Below, piece by piece: positions 1 to 9,047 of a stretch of 64,000 nt of DNA; position 1 is the first letter of the stretch; the number at the start of each line of letters is the position of its first letter. The DNA comes from Paraburkholderia bannensis NBRC 103871. Lineage in GTDB: Bacteria; Pseudomonadota; Gammaproteobacteria; Burkholderiales; Burkholderiaceae. The notes beneath the pieces are model-generated. The model was not told where the DNA came from and did not search any database. It saw only the letters and a program-made list of their open reading frames with translations. The stretch lies in contig NZ_BAYA01000003.1 in assembly GCF_000685015.1 (NCBI RefSeq), positions 310,001-374,000 of the forward strand, read 5' to 3'. Both the position numbers and the translations under genes were made by a program.

Positions 1-302
1 GCACCTGGCAACGTGCGAATCAGCAGCGCCATCGCGTCGGGCACGCGCGCGCGTTCGAGCTCGACATGCAGACAGGCGCACTCGCTACGGTGGTCGATAT
101 CGATTGTGTGCACGCCCAGCGCGGCGCCTAGCAGCCCATGCAGCAGGCAACGCGCGAGCTGGGCATCCTGGGTGGCGACGCGCACCACCATTTGCACCGT
201 CACGTGACGCGATGCCCCGGGCTGTTTAGCCAGCGTTGCACGAGGCGCACGCGGGGCAAGCGTGCGAGGGGAACCAGGGCGATGCGGCAAGAGCGAAGCC
301 AT
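1..302 (-). CDS. Hypothetical protein, 5' part only (runs off the left edge)
   Basis: An open frame reads leftwards without a stop from an ATG at 302 to the window edge. After a Pro/Arg-rich stretch of about 33 residues it becomes protein-like: TVQMVVRVATQDAQLAR, a Gly/Leu-rich turn, then TIDIDHRSECACLHVELE and a second helix-like stretch. This beta-alpha-beta-beta alternation resembles an ACT-like ligand-binding fold, but I do not recognise the family and this is inference. An in-frame ATG at 317 and a GTG at 203 are alternative starts; none has a convincing ribosome binding site, and the GTG would remove the low-complexity N-terminus. Function unknown. Confidence 0.45.
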   Translation of the reverse strand, partial: MASLLPHRPGSPRTLAPRAPRATLAKQPGASRHVTVQMVVRVATQDAQLARCLLHGLLGAALGVHTIDIDHRSECACLHVELERARVPDAMALLIRTLPG

Positions 303-484
303 AAGCGCGAGGCGCATGCCAGCAGAGCCGGCGCGCCGTGTTGTTGGACATGACTCGATTCTAGAAAGCCGCGTGCAAATGCCGCGTAAAGAAACATGTG
401 GCGCGCGCCAGGAATCCATAGCGAGCGCCACCTGATTTAGCCGCCTGTAATCCGCCCTCTGCCTCGCGTTTTGCGCCTGGCGCT

Positions 485-1813
485 TCAATCGAGCGGACGT
501 CCCGCCGGTTCGCGAATCCACGGCAACGCGACCAGCGAGACCGCGCCGCAGCCGATCAGATACCACGCAGGCGCGAGCGGGTTATCGAACAGCTGGATGA
601 GCCAGGTCGCAAAGAACTGCGCGAAGCCGCCGAAGATCGACACGCCCACGCAATAGACGATCGACATGCCGGTCACGCGCATCGACTGCGGAAAGAGCTC
701 GGGGAGCATGACGATATTGGGCACCGCCGTGAAGGCGACAATCGCGCCCAGCACCGCGACCACGCCCAATACAGCGGGCACCGTGGGCACCGAATGAATC
801 AGCATGAAAGCCGGATAGATGACCGCGATCAGCAGCACGCGCGACACGCCCAGCACCTTCTTGCGCCCGAGCCGGTCGGACAGCATCCCCGCAAACGGCG
901 AGCACAACGCCGTCACAAGCGCGGCCACGAGCGCCGCGCTCATGCCCACCGACATCGGCAGACCCAGAATCTTGATCGCATACGTCGACATATAAAACAG
1001 CACGATGTAGTTCGCCGCCGTGCCGCCGATGGTCGTGAGCACGCCCGCGACGAGCGCCGTGCGATGATGCGCGAAGATCTCGCGCAGCGGGCGCGCGGCA
1101 ACGGCGACAGGCGTATCGGCATCGACGGGTTCGGCGTGTTCCAGCGTTTCGTCCAGATGGCGGCGGATATACACGCCCACCGGCACCACCAGCATGCCGA
1201 TCACGAAAGGCACACGCCAGCCCCAGCTGTGCAGCGCCGCCGGCGTGAGCGCCGTGGACAGCGCCACGCCCAACAGCGCGCCGCACACGGTGTTGAGGCC
1301 CTGGCTCACGAACTGCCAGCTGCCGTAGAACCCGCGCGAACGGTCGTCGGCGTATTCGAGCAGCATCGCCGTCGAAGCGCCCACTTCGCCGCCCACCGCG
1401 AAGCCCTGCACGAGCCGCGCGAAGACGATCAGCGCAGGCGCCGCGAGGCCGATCTGGGCATACGTGGGTGCGAACGCGATCAGCGCCGACCCGAGCGCCA
1501 TCAGCCACAGCGTGAGCGTCATGGCGGCCTTGCGGCCCGCGCGGTCGGCGAACGCACCGATCATCACGCCGCCGATCGGCCGCACGATGAAGCCCACGCC
1601 GAAGCTGCCGACGGCGAGCAACAACTGGTTCAGCGCGCCATGCACCGGAAAGAACAGCGTGCCGATGGTCGTGGCGAAAAAGCTATAAACCGTGAAGTCG
1701 AAAAACTCCAGGCCGTTGCCGAGCGTGATCGCGGCAATGGCCTTCGCGCGCGATACCCGTGTTGGGGCGTGCGAGGCGGCGTCCGGATCGGTGTGCAGAG
1801 TGCTGGCGTTCAT
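485..1813 (-). CDS. MFS transporter, metabolite:H+ symporter (MHS) family
   Basis: This 442-residue inner-membrane transporter of the major facilitator superfamily matches the MHS branch (ShiA/KgtP/ProP-like), which imports small organic acids or osmolytes with protons. The N-terminus carries the family pattern GNGLEFFDFTVYSFFA, followed by RPIGGVMIGAFADRAGRK, the conserved cytoplasmic loop 2-3 motif. About 12 hydrophobic segments fit the length. The start follows AGGAGG about 10 bases upstream. It ends an apparent two-gene unit with the M20 amidohydrolase upstream (77-base gap), so the likely cargo is the amide substrate or product of that enzyme. The exact substrate cannot be read from sequence. 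Confidence 0.9.
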   Translation of the reverse strand: MNASTLHTDPDAASHAPTRVSRAKAIAAITLGNGLEFFDFTVYSFFATTIGTLFFPVHGALNQLLLAVGSFGVGFIVRPIGGVMIGAFADRAGRKAAMTLTLWLMALGSALIAFAPTYAQIGLAAPALIVFARLVQGFAVGGEVGASTAMLLEYADDRSRGFYGSWQFVSQGLNTVCGALLGVALSTALTPAALHSWGWRVPFVIGMLVVPVGVYIRRHLDETLEHAEPVDADTPVAVAARPLREIFAHHRTALVAGVLTTIGGTAANYIVLFYMSTYAIKILGLPMSVGMSAALVAALVTALCSPFAGMLSDRLGRKKVLGVSRVLLIAVIYPAFMLIHSVPTVPAVLGVVAVLGAIVAFTAVPNIVMLPELFPQSMRVTGMSIVYCVGVSIFGGFAQFFATWLIQLFDNPLAPAWYLIGCGAVSLVALPWIREPAGRPLD

Positions 1814-1890
1814 CGTGTGTGTCCTCCTGGGCAGGGTCGGCGCTCAAGCGCCTTCGCCTGCTCTCATGACAGGCTCGGTTGCGCGGCGCG

Positions 1891-3066
1891 TCAGGCGCGC
1901 AGAAAACGCTCGGCGAGCTGCACCCAGTACGCGGCGCCCGTCGCGAGGCAATCGTCGTTGAAGTCGTAGCCCGGGTTGTGCACCATGCAGCCGCCCTCGC
2001 CGTCGCCATTGCCGATGATCAGGTAGCTGCCCGCGCATTGTTCGAGCAGGAAGGAAAAGTCTTCGCTGCCCGTGAGCGGATCGAGGTTGTCGATCAGGCC
2101 ATCGTCGCCGAGCCAGTCGCGCGCAACGTCCTGCGCAAAGGCCGTCATTTCCGCGTCGTTCACCAGCACCGGATAGCGACGCTGATAATCGATGCGCGCC
2201 GTTGCGCCATAAGCGCTCGCCTGCGCATGCACGAGCGCCGTGATGCGCGCTTCGAGCAGGTCGCGCACTTCGGGGCGCAGCGCGCGCACCGAGAGCTTCA
2301 TTTGCGCCGTCTGCGGAATCACGTTGGGCGCGTCGCCCGCGTGAATCGCGCCGACGGTCACGATGGCCATGTCGAGCGGCGGCACGTTGCGCGAGACGAT
2401 GGTCTGCAGCGCGAGCACGACGTTCGCGCACACCACCACGGGATCGATCGCCTTGTGCGGCACCGCACCGTGGCCGCCGCGTCCATCGATGTCGATGATG
2501 ACCGTGTCCGACGACGCCATGAACGGCCCTGCGCGAAAGCCCAGCTTGCCGGTCGGGAAGCCCGGCATGTTGTGCATCGCAAAAACGGCGTCGCACGGAA
2601 AGCGCTCGAACAGACCTTCGTCGAGCATGCGCTTCGCGCCGCCCAGGCCTTCTTCGGCGGGCTGGAAAATCAGGTGCAACGTGCCGTCGAAGGTGCGCGA
2701 CTGCGCGAGGTGTTTCGCGGCGGCCAGCAGCATCGCCGTGTGGCCATCGTGGCCGCATGCGTGCATCTTGCCGGGGATGCGGCTCGCGTAGTCGAGGCCG
2801 GTGGCTTCGTGGATCGGCAAGGCGTCCATGTCGGCGCGCAGGCCGAGGCGGCGCGCACCGTTGCCCAGTTTCAGCGTGCCGACGACGCCCGTGCCGCCCA
2901 GCCCGCGATGCACCTCGTAGCCCCACGCGGCGAGTTTCTGCGCGACGAGATCGCTCGTCACGAACTCCTCGAAACCGAGTTCCGGGTGAGCGTGGATCGC
3001 GTGGCGCAGCGCGATCATTTCCTCTTCGATCGCTGCGATTGCGGGGGGGATCGCCATCGTGTTCAT
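1891..3066 (-). CDS. M20 family amidohydrolase (hippurate hydrolase/N-acyl amino acid amidase type)
   Basis: This 391-residue cytosolic metallopeptidase of the M20D group hydrolyses N-acyl or N-aroyl amino acids. Visible metal-site features are LRADMDALP near residues 76-84, the MHACGHDGHT motif near 101-110 (Cys104 and His106 as metal ligands) and the PAEEG glutamate pair near 138. The domain order is catalytic, small lid (dimerisation) domain from about residue 185, then catalytic again; the length is normal for HipO/AmhX-like enzymes. The start has AGGAG close upstream. It sits just upstream of an MHS transporter on the same strand and diverges from a LysR gene, a layout that suggests inducible uptake and cleavage of an acylated amino acid. 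Confidence 0.9.
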   Translation of the reverse strand: MNTMAIPPAIAAIEEEMIALRHAIHAHPELGFEEFVTSDLVAQKLAAWGYEVHRGLGGTGVVGTLKLGNGARRLGLRADMDALPIHEATGLDYASRIPGKMHACGHDGHTAMLLAAAKHLAQSRTFDGTLHLIFQPAEEGLGGAKRMLDEGLFERFPCDAVFAMHNMPGFPTGKLGFRAGPFMASSDTVIIDIDGRGGHGAVPHKAIDPVVVCANVVLALQTIVSRNVPPLDMAIVTVGAIHAGDAPNVIPQTAQMKLSVRALRPEVRDLLEARITALVHAQASAYGATARIDYQRRYPVLVNDAEMTAFAQDVARDWLGDDGLIDNLDPLTGSEDFSFLLEQCAGSYLIIGNGDGEGGCMVHNPGYDFNDDCLATGAAYWVQLAERFLRA

Positions 3067-3092
3067 CCGTCGTCTCCTGATGCGGGTGATTG

Positions 3093-3107
3093 CCTGATGG
3101 CTTCAGG
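3093..3107. promoter_or_regulatory. Dyad CCTGA-N5-TCAGG between amidohydrolase and LysR gene
   Basis: A perfect 5+5 inverted repeat lies in the 119-base gap between the divergent amidohydrolase and LysR genes, 27 bases upstream of the former. Its position suits a LysR operator, but the T-N11-A pattern is not present, so the assignment is tentative. Confidence 0.3.
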
Positions 3108-3185
3108 ATAATGACGCCGATTTGTCGCCGACAGCCCTAAAATGGTTAGCCCGACAACCGCAGGTTTTCACCCGGGTTTTCCCTC

Positions 3186-4136
3186 ATGAAGTTCCACCAG
3201 TTCCGGGCGCTCGTCGCCATGGCCGACACCGGCAGCATCCGCGCGGCGGCACGCGCGCTCGGCATCTCGCCGGCGGCCGCCACCAAGGCCGTGCGCGAGC
3301 TGGAAGCCGAGCAGCAGATCCCGCTCGTGACGCGCAACGCCAATGGCATCGCTTTCACCGAAGCCGGCCAGGCGCTGCTCGTGCATGCTCGCGCGATCGT
3401 CCATCAGCTCGGGCGCGCGCAGGACGAACTCGACGCACGGCGTGGCAGCGGCGGCGGCAAGCTGTCGATCGGCGTGACGCCGTGGCTCGCGCTCTCTTTC
3501 CTGCCGGACGCGGTCACGCGCTTTCGCGAGCGCATGCCCGGGATGCAGCTGGAGTTCTACGAGGGACTCCTGAATATCGTCATGCCGCGCCTGCGTGACG
3601 GCACGCTCGACTTCTCGCTCGGCAAGCCTGGGCTCGCGTCGCTGCACAGCGAGTTTTCGCAGACGCCGATTTTCGCGACCGAATCCGCCGTGGTCGTGCG
3701 CAAGGGCCATCCGCTCGCGCACGCGCATTCGCTCGTGGAACTGCAGGACAGCGAATGGCTGCTCAACTGGGATCCGGCCAGCAAGGAAATGGTCACCGAC
3801 GACGTGTTCCGCCGCCACGGCCTGCCGCTGCCGCGCACGGTGCACCTGGCGCATTCGTTCATCGTGGCGATGGGTCTCATCATGAACACCGACATGGTGA
3901 GCATCTTTCCCTGGCCACTGGTCGAGACGCGCGTCGCCCGCGAGAACCTGCGCGCGCTCACGCTCAAGGAAGAAGTCGACCGCACGGTGGTGAGCGTGGT
4001 CGCGCGGCGCGGCGTGCCGCTCTCCGCCGCTGCCGAATGCTTTCTCGATTGCCTCAAGGAGGCGATCCGCGCAGGCGAGGCCTCGCAGGATCCGGAGCGG
4101 CGGCGGCTCTATCACTCGCTTGAATTGCTGATCTGA
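3186..4136 (+). CDS. LysR family transcriptional regulator
   Basis: This 316-residue protein has a standard LysR layout. A winged helix-turn-helix lies in residues 1-60 (FHQFRALVAMADTGSIRAAA, then KAVRELEAEQQIPLVTR), followed by a linker helix and a two-lobed periplasmic-binding-protein-like effector domain from about residue 90. It is divergent from the amidohydrolase/MHS transporter unit and is the obvious candidate local regulator of it. The ligand is unknown. The ATG is preceded by a pyrimidine-rich stretch and no strong Shine-Dalgarno, but alignment of the HTH to the N-terminus supports it. Confidence 0.9.
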   Translation: MKFHQFRALVAMADTGSIRAAARALGISPAAATKAVRELEAEQQIPLVTRNANGIAFTEAGQALLVHARAIVHQLGRAQDELDARRGSGGGKLSIGVTPWLALSFLPDAVTRFRERMPGMQLEFYEGLLNIVMPRLRDGTLDFSLGKPGLASLHSEFSQTPIFATESAVVVRKGHPLAHAHSLVELQDSEWLLNWDPASKEMVTDDVFRRHGLPLPRTVHLAHSFIVAMGLIMNTDMVSIFPWPLVETRVARENLRALTLKEEVDRTVVSVVARRGVPLSAAAECFLDCLKEAIRAGEASQDPERRRLYHSLELLI

Positions 4137-4213
4137 CGACTTCCCCGCGACGTTTCGCCCACTGTTGTTGCGACCCCACGCTTCTTGCCGACATAAATAT
4201 TACATTCGCATAT

Positions 4214-4232
4214 AAGAATGATTCGCATTAAT
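4214..4232. promoter_or_regulatory. Fur-like iron box upstream of the siderophore receptor
   Basis: AAGAATGATTCGCATTAAT resembles the Fur 19-mer built of GATAAT-type hexamers (AATGAT, then CATTAAT). It lies in an AT-rich island that also holds ATTCGCAT twice (4204-4211 and 4221-4228) and AATATTA twice (4196-4202 and 4230-4236). It is about 117 bases before the receptor ATG. Iron repression is expected for this gene class; the site itself is only a partial match. Confidence 0.5.
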
Positions 4233-4348
4233 ATTACGGCCTTTCAAACAGCTTTGACCCGCGAGACATGATCTCGGCCCACGCACCGCCTTGCCGGTGA
4301 TGGCCGGGCGGACTCGCGCGTCGGGCACATAAACAGGGGTTGGGTTCG

Positions 4349-6577
4349 ATGTCGTATGCCGCACAGGGGCCGAATGGCCGCCGCAACAGATTGATCAACG
4401 CATTGCTCGCGGCGGGTGTGATCGGTGCAAGCGGCTTCGCGGCCCTGCCCGCGCTCGCTGCCGAAGCTGCCCAGGTCGCCCAGACCGACCAGGCGGACGC
4501 CGCCGTCGCGGCCAGCGCCAGCGCCGCTGATGCAAAGAGCAGCGACGCCCAATCCGGCGACCAACCCGGCGCGCAGCTCGCGCCCATCAAGATCACCAGC
4601 GGCAAGACCCAGGGCTTCGCGCCGAAAAGCGTCGAAACCGGCCAGTACCGCGGCCAGGACGCGCTCGACGTAGCGGCCACCGTGAACGTCGTCACGCGCG
4701 ACCTGCTGGACGCCCAGGGCGCGACCGGCCTGTTCGACGCCGTGCGCAACGTCGCGGGCGTCTCGCGCCAGCAGTTGAACGGCCTGGCCTACGACAACCT
4801 CTCGGTGCGCGGCATTGCGCTGGACAACCGTTCGAGCTTCTACATCGACGGCCTGCTCCCCATCGACAACAACATCTGGATGCCGATGGAAGACAAGGAA
4901 CGCGTGGAAGTGCTCAAGGGCGCGTCGGCGCTCTACTACGGCTTCACGGTGCCCGCCGGCATCGTCAACATGGTGATGAAGCGCGCGGGCAGCGACCCGG
5001 TGACGAGCCTGAGCGTACTCGGCGATTCGAATGGATCGATTGGCGCGGCCGTGGATATCGCGCGCCGCTTCGGGCCGGACGATCAGTTCGGCCTGCGCGT
5101 GAACGCGATGGACGAGCACGTCGAGACGCCCATCGACGGCGACCGCGGTTATCGCAAGTTCGTGAGCGCGGCGTTCGACTGGCGCGTCAACAGCCAGCTC
5201 AAGCTGCAATACGACCTCGAACACATCGAAACGAAAGTCGTCGAGCAGGCCGGCATTGCGCCGCTCACCGCCGTCAACGGCGTCATCACACTGCCCGCGA
5301 TGCCCGATCCGAGCCGCCTGCTGGTGCCGAACAACCGCCCGACCTACGCAAGCGCGACCTCGCAGCTCGTGCGCGCCGACTACACGTTCAACGATCACTG
5401 GAGCGCGAACTTCTCGATCGGCCAGTCGATCACGCGGCGCGACCGCTGGGCGTGGGTGTTCCAGAAGTACAACGTGGCGACGGGCACCGGCACGTTGCAG
5501 GGCAGCCAGCAGAACGGCCAGATGTACGAGAACAAGAACGTGCGTCTTGAAGTCAACGGAGACTTCAAGACCGGCCCGTTCACGCACACCGTGACCGTGG
5601 GCGGTACGCAAAACTGGCTGTTCCAGCCGGACTTCACGACCTACACGTACACGGCGACGCAGAACCTCTACGATCCGATCGACATTACGAAGCTCACGAA
5701 AAGCGCTACCAGCAAGGCGTTTTACGCGCAGCACGTGCGCAACAGCGGCCTGTACCTGTTCGACCAGATCGACCTGACTTCGCGCCTGCAAGTGATGGGC
5801 GCGGTGCGCTACTCGCAGTACACGAGTTCGCAGGCCGGCACGCCGAGCCAGAACATCAACCGCACCTCGCCTTCGGGCAGCATTACGTATCGCCTGACGC
5901 CTAACACGAGCGTCTATGCGAGCTATGTGGAAGCGCTCGAATCGCCGGGCAGCGCGCCCGCAACGGCCTCGAACGCGTATCAGATCCTGCCCGCCGCAGT
6001 GAGCCGCCAGGAAGAAGTGGGCGTGCGCACGCGCCTGCCGGGCAACACGCTTGTGTCGGTCGCGCTGTTCAACCTGCGCCAACCGTCGGCGGAAACGAAT
6101 ACCAGCAACGTCTACACGCTTGACGGCATGGCGCGCTATCGTGGCCTGGAGTTCTCGGTGCAGGGCGAGCCGGTGCGTAACGTGTCGGTGTCGGCCTCGG
6201 CGATGTATCTCGATGCGAAGACCACCGAATCGAGCGACCCGACGCTGCTCGGCAAGGTGCCCGAGAACACCCCGCACGTGACGGCCAGCCTGTTCGCCGA
6301 ATACCGCGTGCCCGCGCTCACGGGTCTCGCCGTCAACGGCGGCCTCTACTACACCGGGCCGCGCGCGGTGAACGGCGCGAACCAGGCGTGGATCGGCGGC
6401 TATACGCTCTTCACGGCGGGCCTGCGCTATGAAACGCGCGTGCATGGCAAGCGCGTGTCCGTGCAGGCCAATCTGGAGAACGCCACCAACAAGCGCTACT
6501 GGAGCGCGGCGGGTTCGAACCAGATCGCCGTGGGCCTTGGCCGCACGGTCGAGCTGACTTCGACGATCGACTTCTGA
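4349..6577 (+). CDS. TonB-dependent siderophore receptor
   Basis: This 742-residue outer-membrane receptor has a signal peptide (hydrophobic stretch ending ALPALAAEA), a TonB-plug domain (VVTRDLLDAQGATGLFDAV, SVRGIALDNRSSFYIDG, ERVEVLKGASALYYG) and a 22-strand barrel ending in TSTIDF with a C-terminal Phe as BAM signal. The family imports ferric siderophores at the expense of proton motive force transmitted by TonB. ATG 4349 is chosen over an in-frame TTG at 4340, because the ATG follows a GGGG-containing leader and gives a normal signal peptide. A Fur-like box lies upstream. It ends 10 bases from the convergent BamA-like gene. No siderophore synthesis genes are nearby, so xenosiderophore use is possible. 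Confidence 0.93.
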   Translation: MSYAAQGPNGRRNRLINALLAAGVIGASGFAALPALAAEAAQVAQTDQADAAVAASASAADAKSSDAQSGDQPGAQLAPIKITSGKTQGFAPKSVETGQYRGQDALDVAATVNVVTRDLLDAQGATGLFDAVRNVAGVSRQQLNGLAYDNLSVRGIALDNRSSFYIDGLLPIDNNIWMPMEDKERVEVLKGASALYYGFTVPAGIVNMVMKRAGSDPVTSLSVLGDSNGSIGAAVDIARRFGPDDQFGLRVNAMDEHVETPIDGDRGYRKFVSAAFDWRVNSQLKLQYDLEHIETKVVEQAGIAPLTAVNGVITLPAMPDPSRLLVPNNRPTYASATSQLVRADYTFNDHWSANFSIGQSITRRDRWAWVFQKYNVATGTGTLQGSQQNGQMYENKNVRLEVNGDFKTGPFTHTVTVGGTQNWLFQPDFTTYTYTATQNLYDPIDITKLTKSATSKAFYAQHVRNSGLYLFDQIDLTSRLQVMGAVRYSQYTSSQAGTPSQNINRTSPSGSITYRLTPNTSVYASYVEALESPGSAPATASNAYQILPAAVSRQEEVGVRTRLPGNTLVSVALFNLRQPSAETNTSNVYTLDGMARYRGLEFSVQGEPVRNVSVSASAMYLDAKTTESSDPTLLGKVPENTPHVTASLFAEYRVPALTGLAVNGGLYYTGPRAVNGANQAWIGGYTLFTAGLRYETRVHGKRVSVQANLENATNKRYWSAAGSNQIAVGLGRTVELTSTIDF

Positions 6578-6587
6578 GCAACCTCGC

Positions 6588-8900
6588 TCAGAACGATGTG
6601 CCGATCTGGAACTGGAACTTCTGGTACTGGTCGCCCGCGTGCTTGACGAGCGGGAAACCGAGGTCGAGCTTGAGCGGCCCGATCGGCGAGATCCATTCCA
6701 GACCGGCGCCATAGCTGTAACGCAGGCCGTTCGCGCCGGTGCTGCTGCCCTCGCTGCCCCACACGTTGCCGCCGTCGAGGAACGTGAACACGCGCAGCGT
6801 GCGGTCGTAGCCGGTGCCCGGCAGCGGGAAGGTCAGCTCGATATTGCCGACCACCATCTTCGAGCCGCCGATCGGGTCATTGGTCGACGTGTCGCGCGGC
6901 CCCAGCGAGCCCGACTCGTAGCCGCGCACCGATCCGATACCGCCCGCGTAGTAGTTCTTGAAGATCGGATACGGCTTGCCGCCCATGCCGTTGCCGTAGC
7001 CGCCCTGGAAGTTCATCCCCAGCACGAAGCCGCGCGCGAATGAGTAGTAGTACTGCAGTTGCGCATCGGCCTTGTAGTATTCCGTGCCGGCCGGCGTGCC
7101 GACTTCGGCGTTGGCCTGGGCGAAGTAGCCGCGGCTCGGCACCAGCGCGCTGTCGCGGTTGTCGCGCGACCAGCCCACCGTGAACGGCACTGTGTTGGAC
7201 ACGCGGCCGAAATCGGCGACGTAGTCCTTGTACGTCTGCGGCGTTTCCGAGTCGATGTCGAGGCGATCCTGCTCGATGCCGAGGCCGAAATACACCATGT
7301 CGGTCTCGGAGAACGGAATGCCGAACTTCATGTCCGCGCCATACGAGACGATACGGAAGCTCGTGTCATTCGTGCTCGAATAGTAGAGCGGCTCGGTCGT
7401 GCGGTAGTAGACGTCGGTGATGCGCTTGATGCCGTCGACCGTGAAATACGGGTCGACCTGCGTGACCGACAGCGTGCGATACGTGGACGCCGTATTGACG
7501 TTCAGCGACAGGCTCTTGCCCGTGCCGAACACGTTGTCCTGCGAGATCCCCGCCGAAATGATCGGCCCTTCGCCCGAGCCGTAACCCACGCCCAGCGACA
7601 GCGTGCCGGTGGGCTTCTCGGTCACCTTCACGTCCACGTCGACTTCGTCCTGTGTGCCTTCCACGGGTACCGTGCTCACATCGACATCGGTGAAATAGCC
7701 GAGACGGTTGATACGGTCTTTCGACAGCGCAAGGCGGTTCGAATCGAACCACGAGCTTTCGAGCTGGCGCATCTCGCGGCGCACGACTTCGTCACGCGTA
7801 CGCGTATTGCCGACCACGTTCACGCGACGCACATAGACGCGGCGGCTCGGATCGACCTGCAGCGTGAGCGCGACGGTGTGATGCAGCTGGTCGATCTGCG
7901 GCTCGGCGTTGACGGTCGCAAACGCGTAGCCGTATTCGCCGAGCTTGTCGACCAGCGCCTTGGTGGTGTCCTTGAGCTTCTGCGCCGAAAAGCGCTGCCC
8001 CGCCTTCACGCCGACCAGCTTCTTCAATTCCGCCTCGCGATCGAGCAGGTTGCCCGCCAGATTGACGCTCGAAATCGTATAAGGCTCGCCCTCATGCACC
8101 GAGATCGTCAGGTACATGTCCTTCTTGTCGGGCGACAGCGACACCTGGGTCGAGTCGATGTTGAACTCCAGGTAACCGCGATCCAGGTAGTACGAGCGCA
8201 CGTTCTCCAGGTCGCCCGTCAGCTTCTCTTTGGAGTACAGATCGTTCTTCGTGTACCACGAGAACCAGTTCGGCGTGGAGAGCTGCATTTCGTCGCGCAG
8301 CGTGCTCTCGCTGAACACCTTGGTGCCGATGAAGTTGACCTGGCGGATCTTCGCGCTCGGGCCTTCGACCACGGAAAACAGCAGGCCCACGCGGTTGCGG
8401 TCGATCGGCGTGATGGTGGTCTTCACTTCGGCGGCGTAATAGCCGCGCGTGAGGTACTGGCGCTTGAGCTCCTGCTCGGAGCGGTCGACGAGCGCCTTGT
8501 CGAAGCTGCGACCCGGCGAGAGGCCCACGGCGCCCAGCGCCTTGGTGAGGTTGTCCTTGTCGAATTCGTGGATGCCCGCGAAGTCGATCGTGCCGATGGC
8601 CGGGCGCTCCTGCACCTGCACGACCACCGTGCGGCCTTCAGCGGAGACGCGCACGTCGCTGAAAAAGCCCGTGGCGTAGAGCGCCCGGATGGCGTCGGAC
8701 GCCTTGTCGTCGGAGAAGGTGTCGCCCTGCTTGATCGGCAGGTAGGCGAACACGGTGCCCGGCTCGATGCGCGCCAGTCCGTCGATGCGGATATCCTGGA
8801 CCACGAAGGGCTCGGTGGCTTGCGCGGTCGCGGCGATGCCGAATCCGAAGCCGGCGAAGGTCAGCGCGCGCGCGTAGCGCGTAGAAGATGAAACCGTCAT
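6588..8900 (-). CDS. BamA-type Omp85 outer-membrane assembly protein
   Basis: This protein of about 770 residues has a signal peptide (ending near ATAQATEP), then five POTRA-like repeats (first VQDIRIDGLARIEPGTVFAYL), then a 16-strand barrel. The barrel holds the Omp85 loop motif SVRGYESGSLGPRD and ends in GTSF. This is the size and architecture of full-length BamA, which inserts beta-barrel proteins in the outer membrane. ATG 8900 is preferred to a TTG at 8933, because it leaves a clean signal peptide. The usual bamA neighbours (rseP, skp, lpxD) are absent, so it may be an additional paralogue rather than the housekeeping gene. It is convergent with the siderophore receptor. Confidence 0.88.
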   Translation of the reverse strand: MTVSSSTRYARALTFAGFGFGIAATAQATEPFVVQDIRIDGLARIEPGTVFAYLPIKQGDTFSDDKASDAIRALYATGFFSDVRVSAEGRTVVVQVQERPAIGTIDFAGIHEFDKDNLTKALGAVGLSPGRSFDKALVDRSEQELKRQYLTRGYYAAEVKTTITPIDRNRVGLLFSVVEGPSAKIRQVNFIGTKVFSESTLRDEMQLSTPNWFSWYTKNDLYSKEKLTGDLENVRSYYLDRGYLEFNIDSTQVSLSPDKKDMYLTISVHEGEPYTISSVNLAGNLLDREAELKKLVGVKAGQRFSAQKLKDTTKALVDKLGEYGYAFATVNAEPQIDQLHHTVALTLQVDPSRRVYVRRVNVVGNTRTRDEVVRREMRQLESSWFDSNRLALSKDRINRLGYFTDVDVSTVPVEGTQDEVDVDVKVTEKPTGTLSLGVGYGSGEGPIISAGISQDNVFGTGKSLSLNVNTASTYRTLSVTQVDPYFTVDGIKRITDVYYRTTEPLYYSSTNDTSFRIVSYGADMKFGIPFSETDMVYFGLGIEQDRLDIDSETPQTYKDYVADFGRVSNTVPFTVGWSRDNRDSALVPSRGYFAQANAEVGTPAGTEYYKADAQLQYYYSFARGFVLGMNFQGGYGNGMGGKPYPIFKNYYAGGIGSVRGYESGSLGPRDTSTNDPIGGSKMVVGNIELTFPLPGTGYDRTLRVFTFLDGGNVWGSEGSSTGANGLRYSYGAGLEWISPIGPLKLDLGFPLVKHAGDQYQKFQFQIGTSF

Positions 8901-9047
8901 GCGGGAGATCGAGAAGTAGGCCAGCGAAGACAAACGAATACGCCGCGCAAACCGGCGCGACGCGAGAGACGCGGCGCGGCAGGCCGCGCCAGCGCGTGAC
9001 GAATCGGGCGCACGTCGTCAAGACGCGTGCGTCGTGTTATGAGCGGG

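Noticed and set aside
4244..6712. Open frame of 822 codons on the minus strand across the siderophore receptor
   Set aside because: Antisense artefact of GC-rich codon use; no protein-like pattern, and the plus-strand receptor is unambiguous.
7059..8891. Open frame of 610 codons on the plus strand across the BamA-like gene
   Set aside because: Antisense shadow; Arg/His-rich with no motifs.
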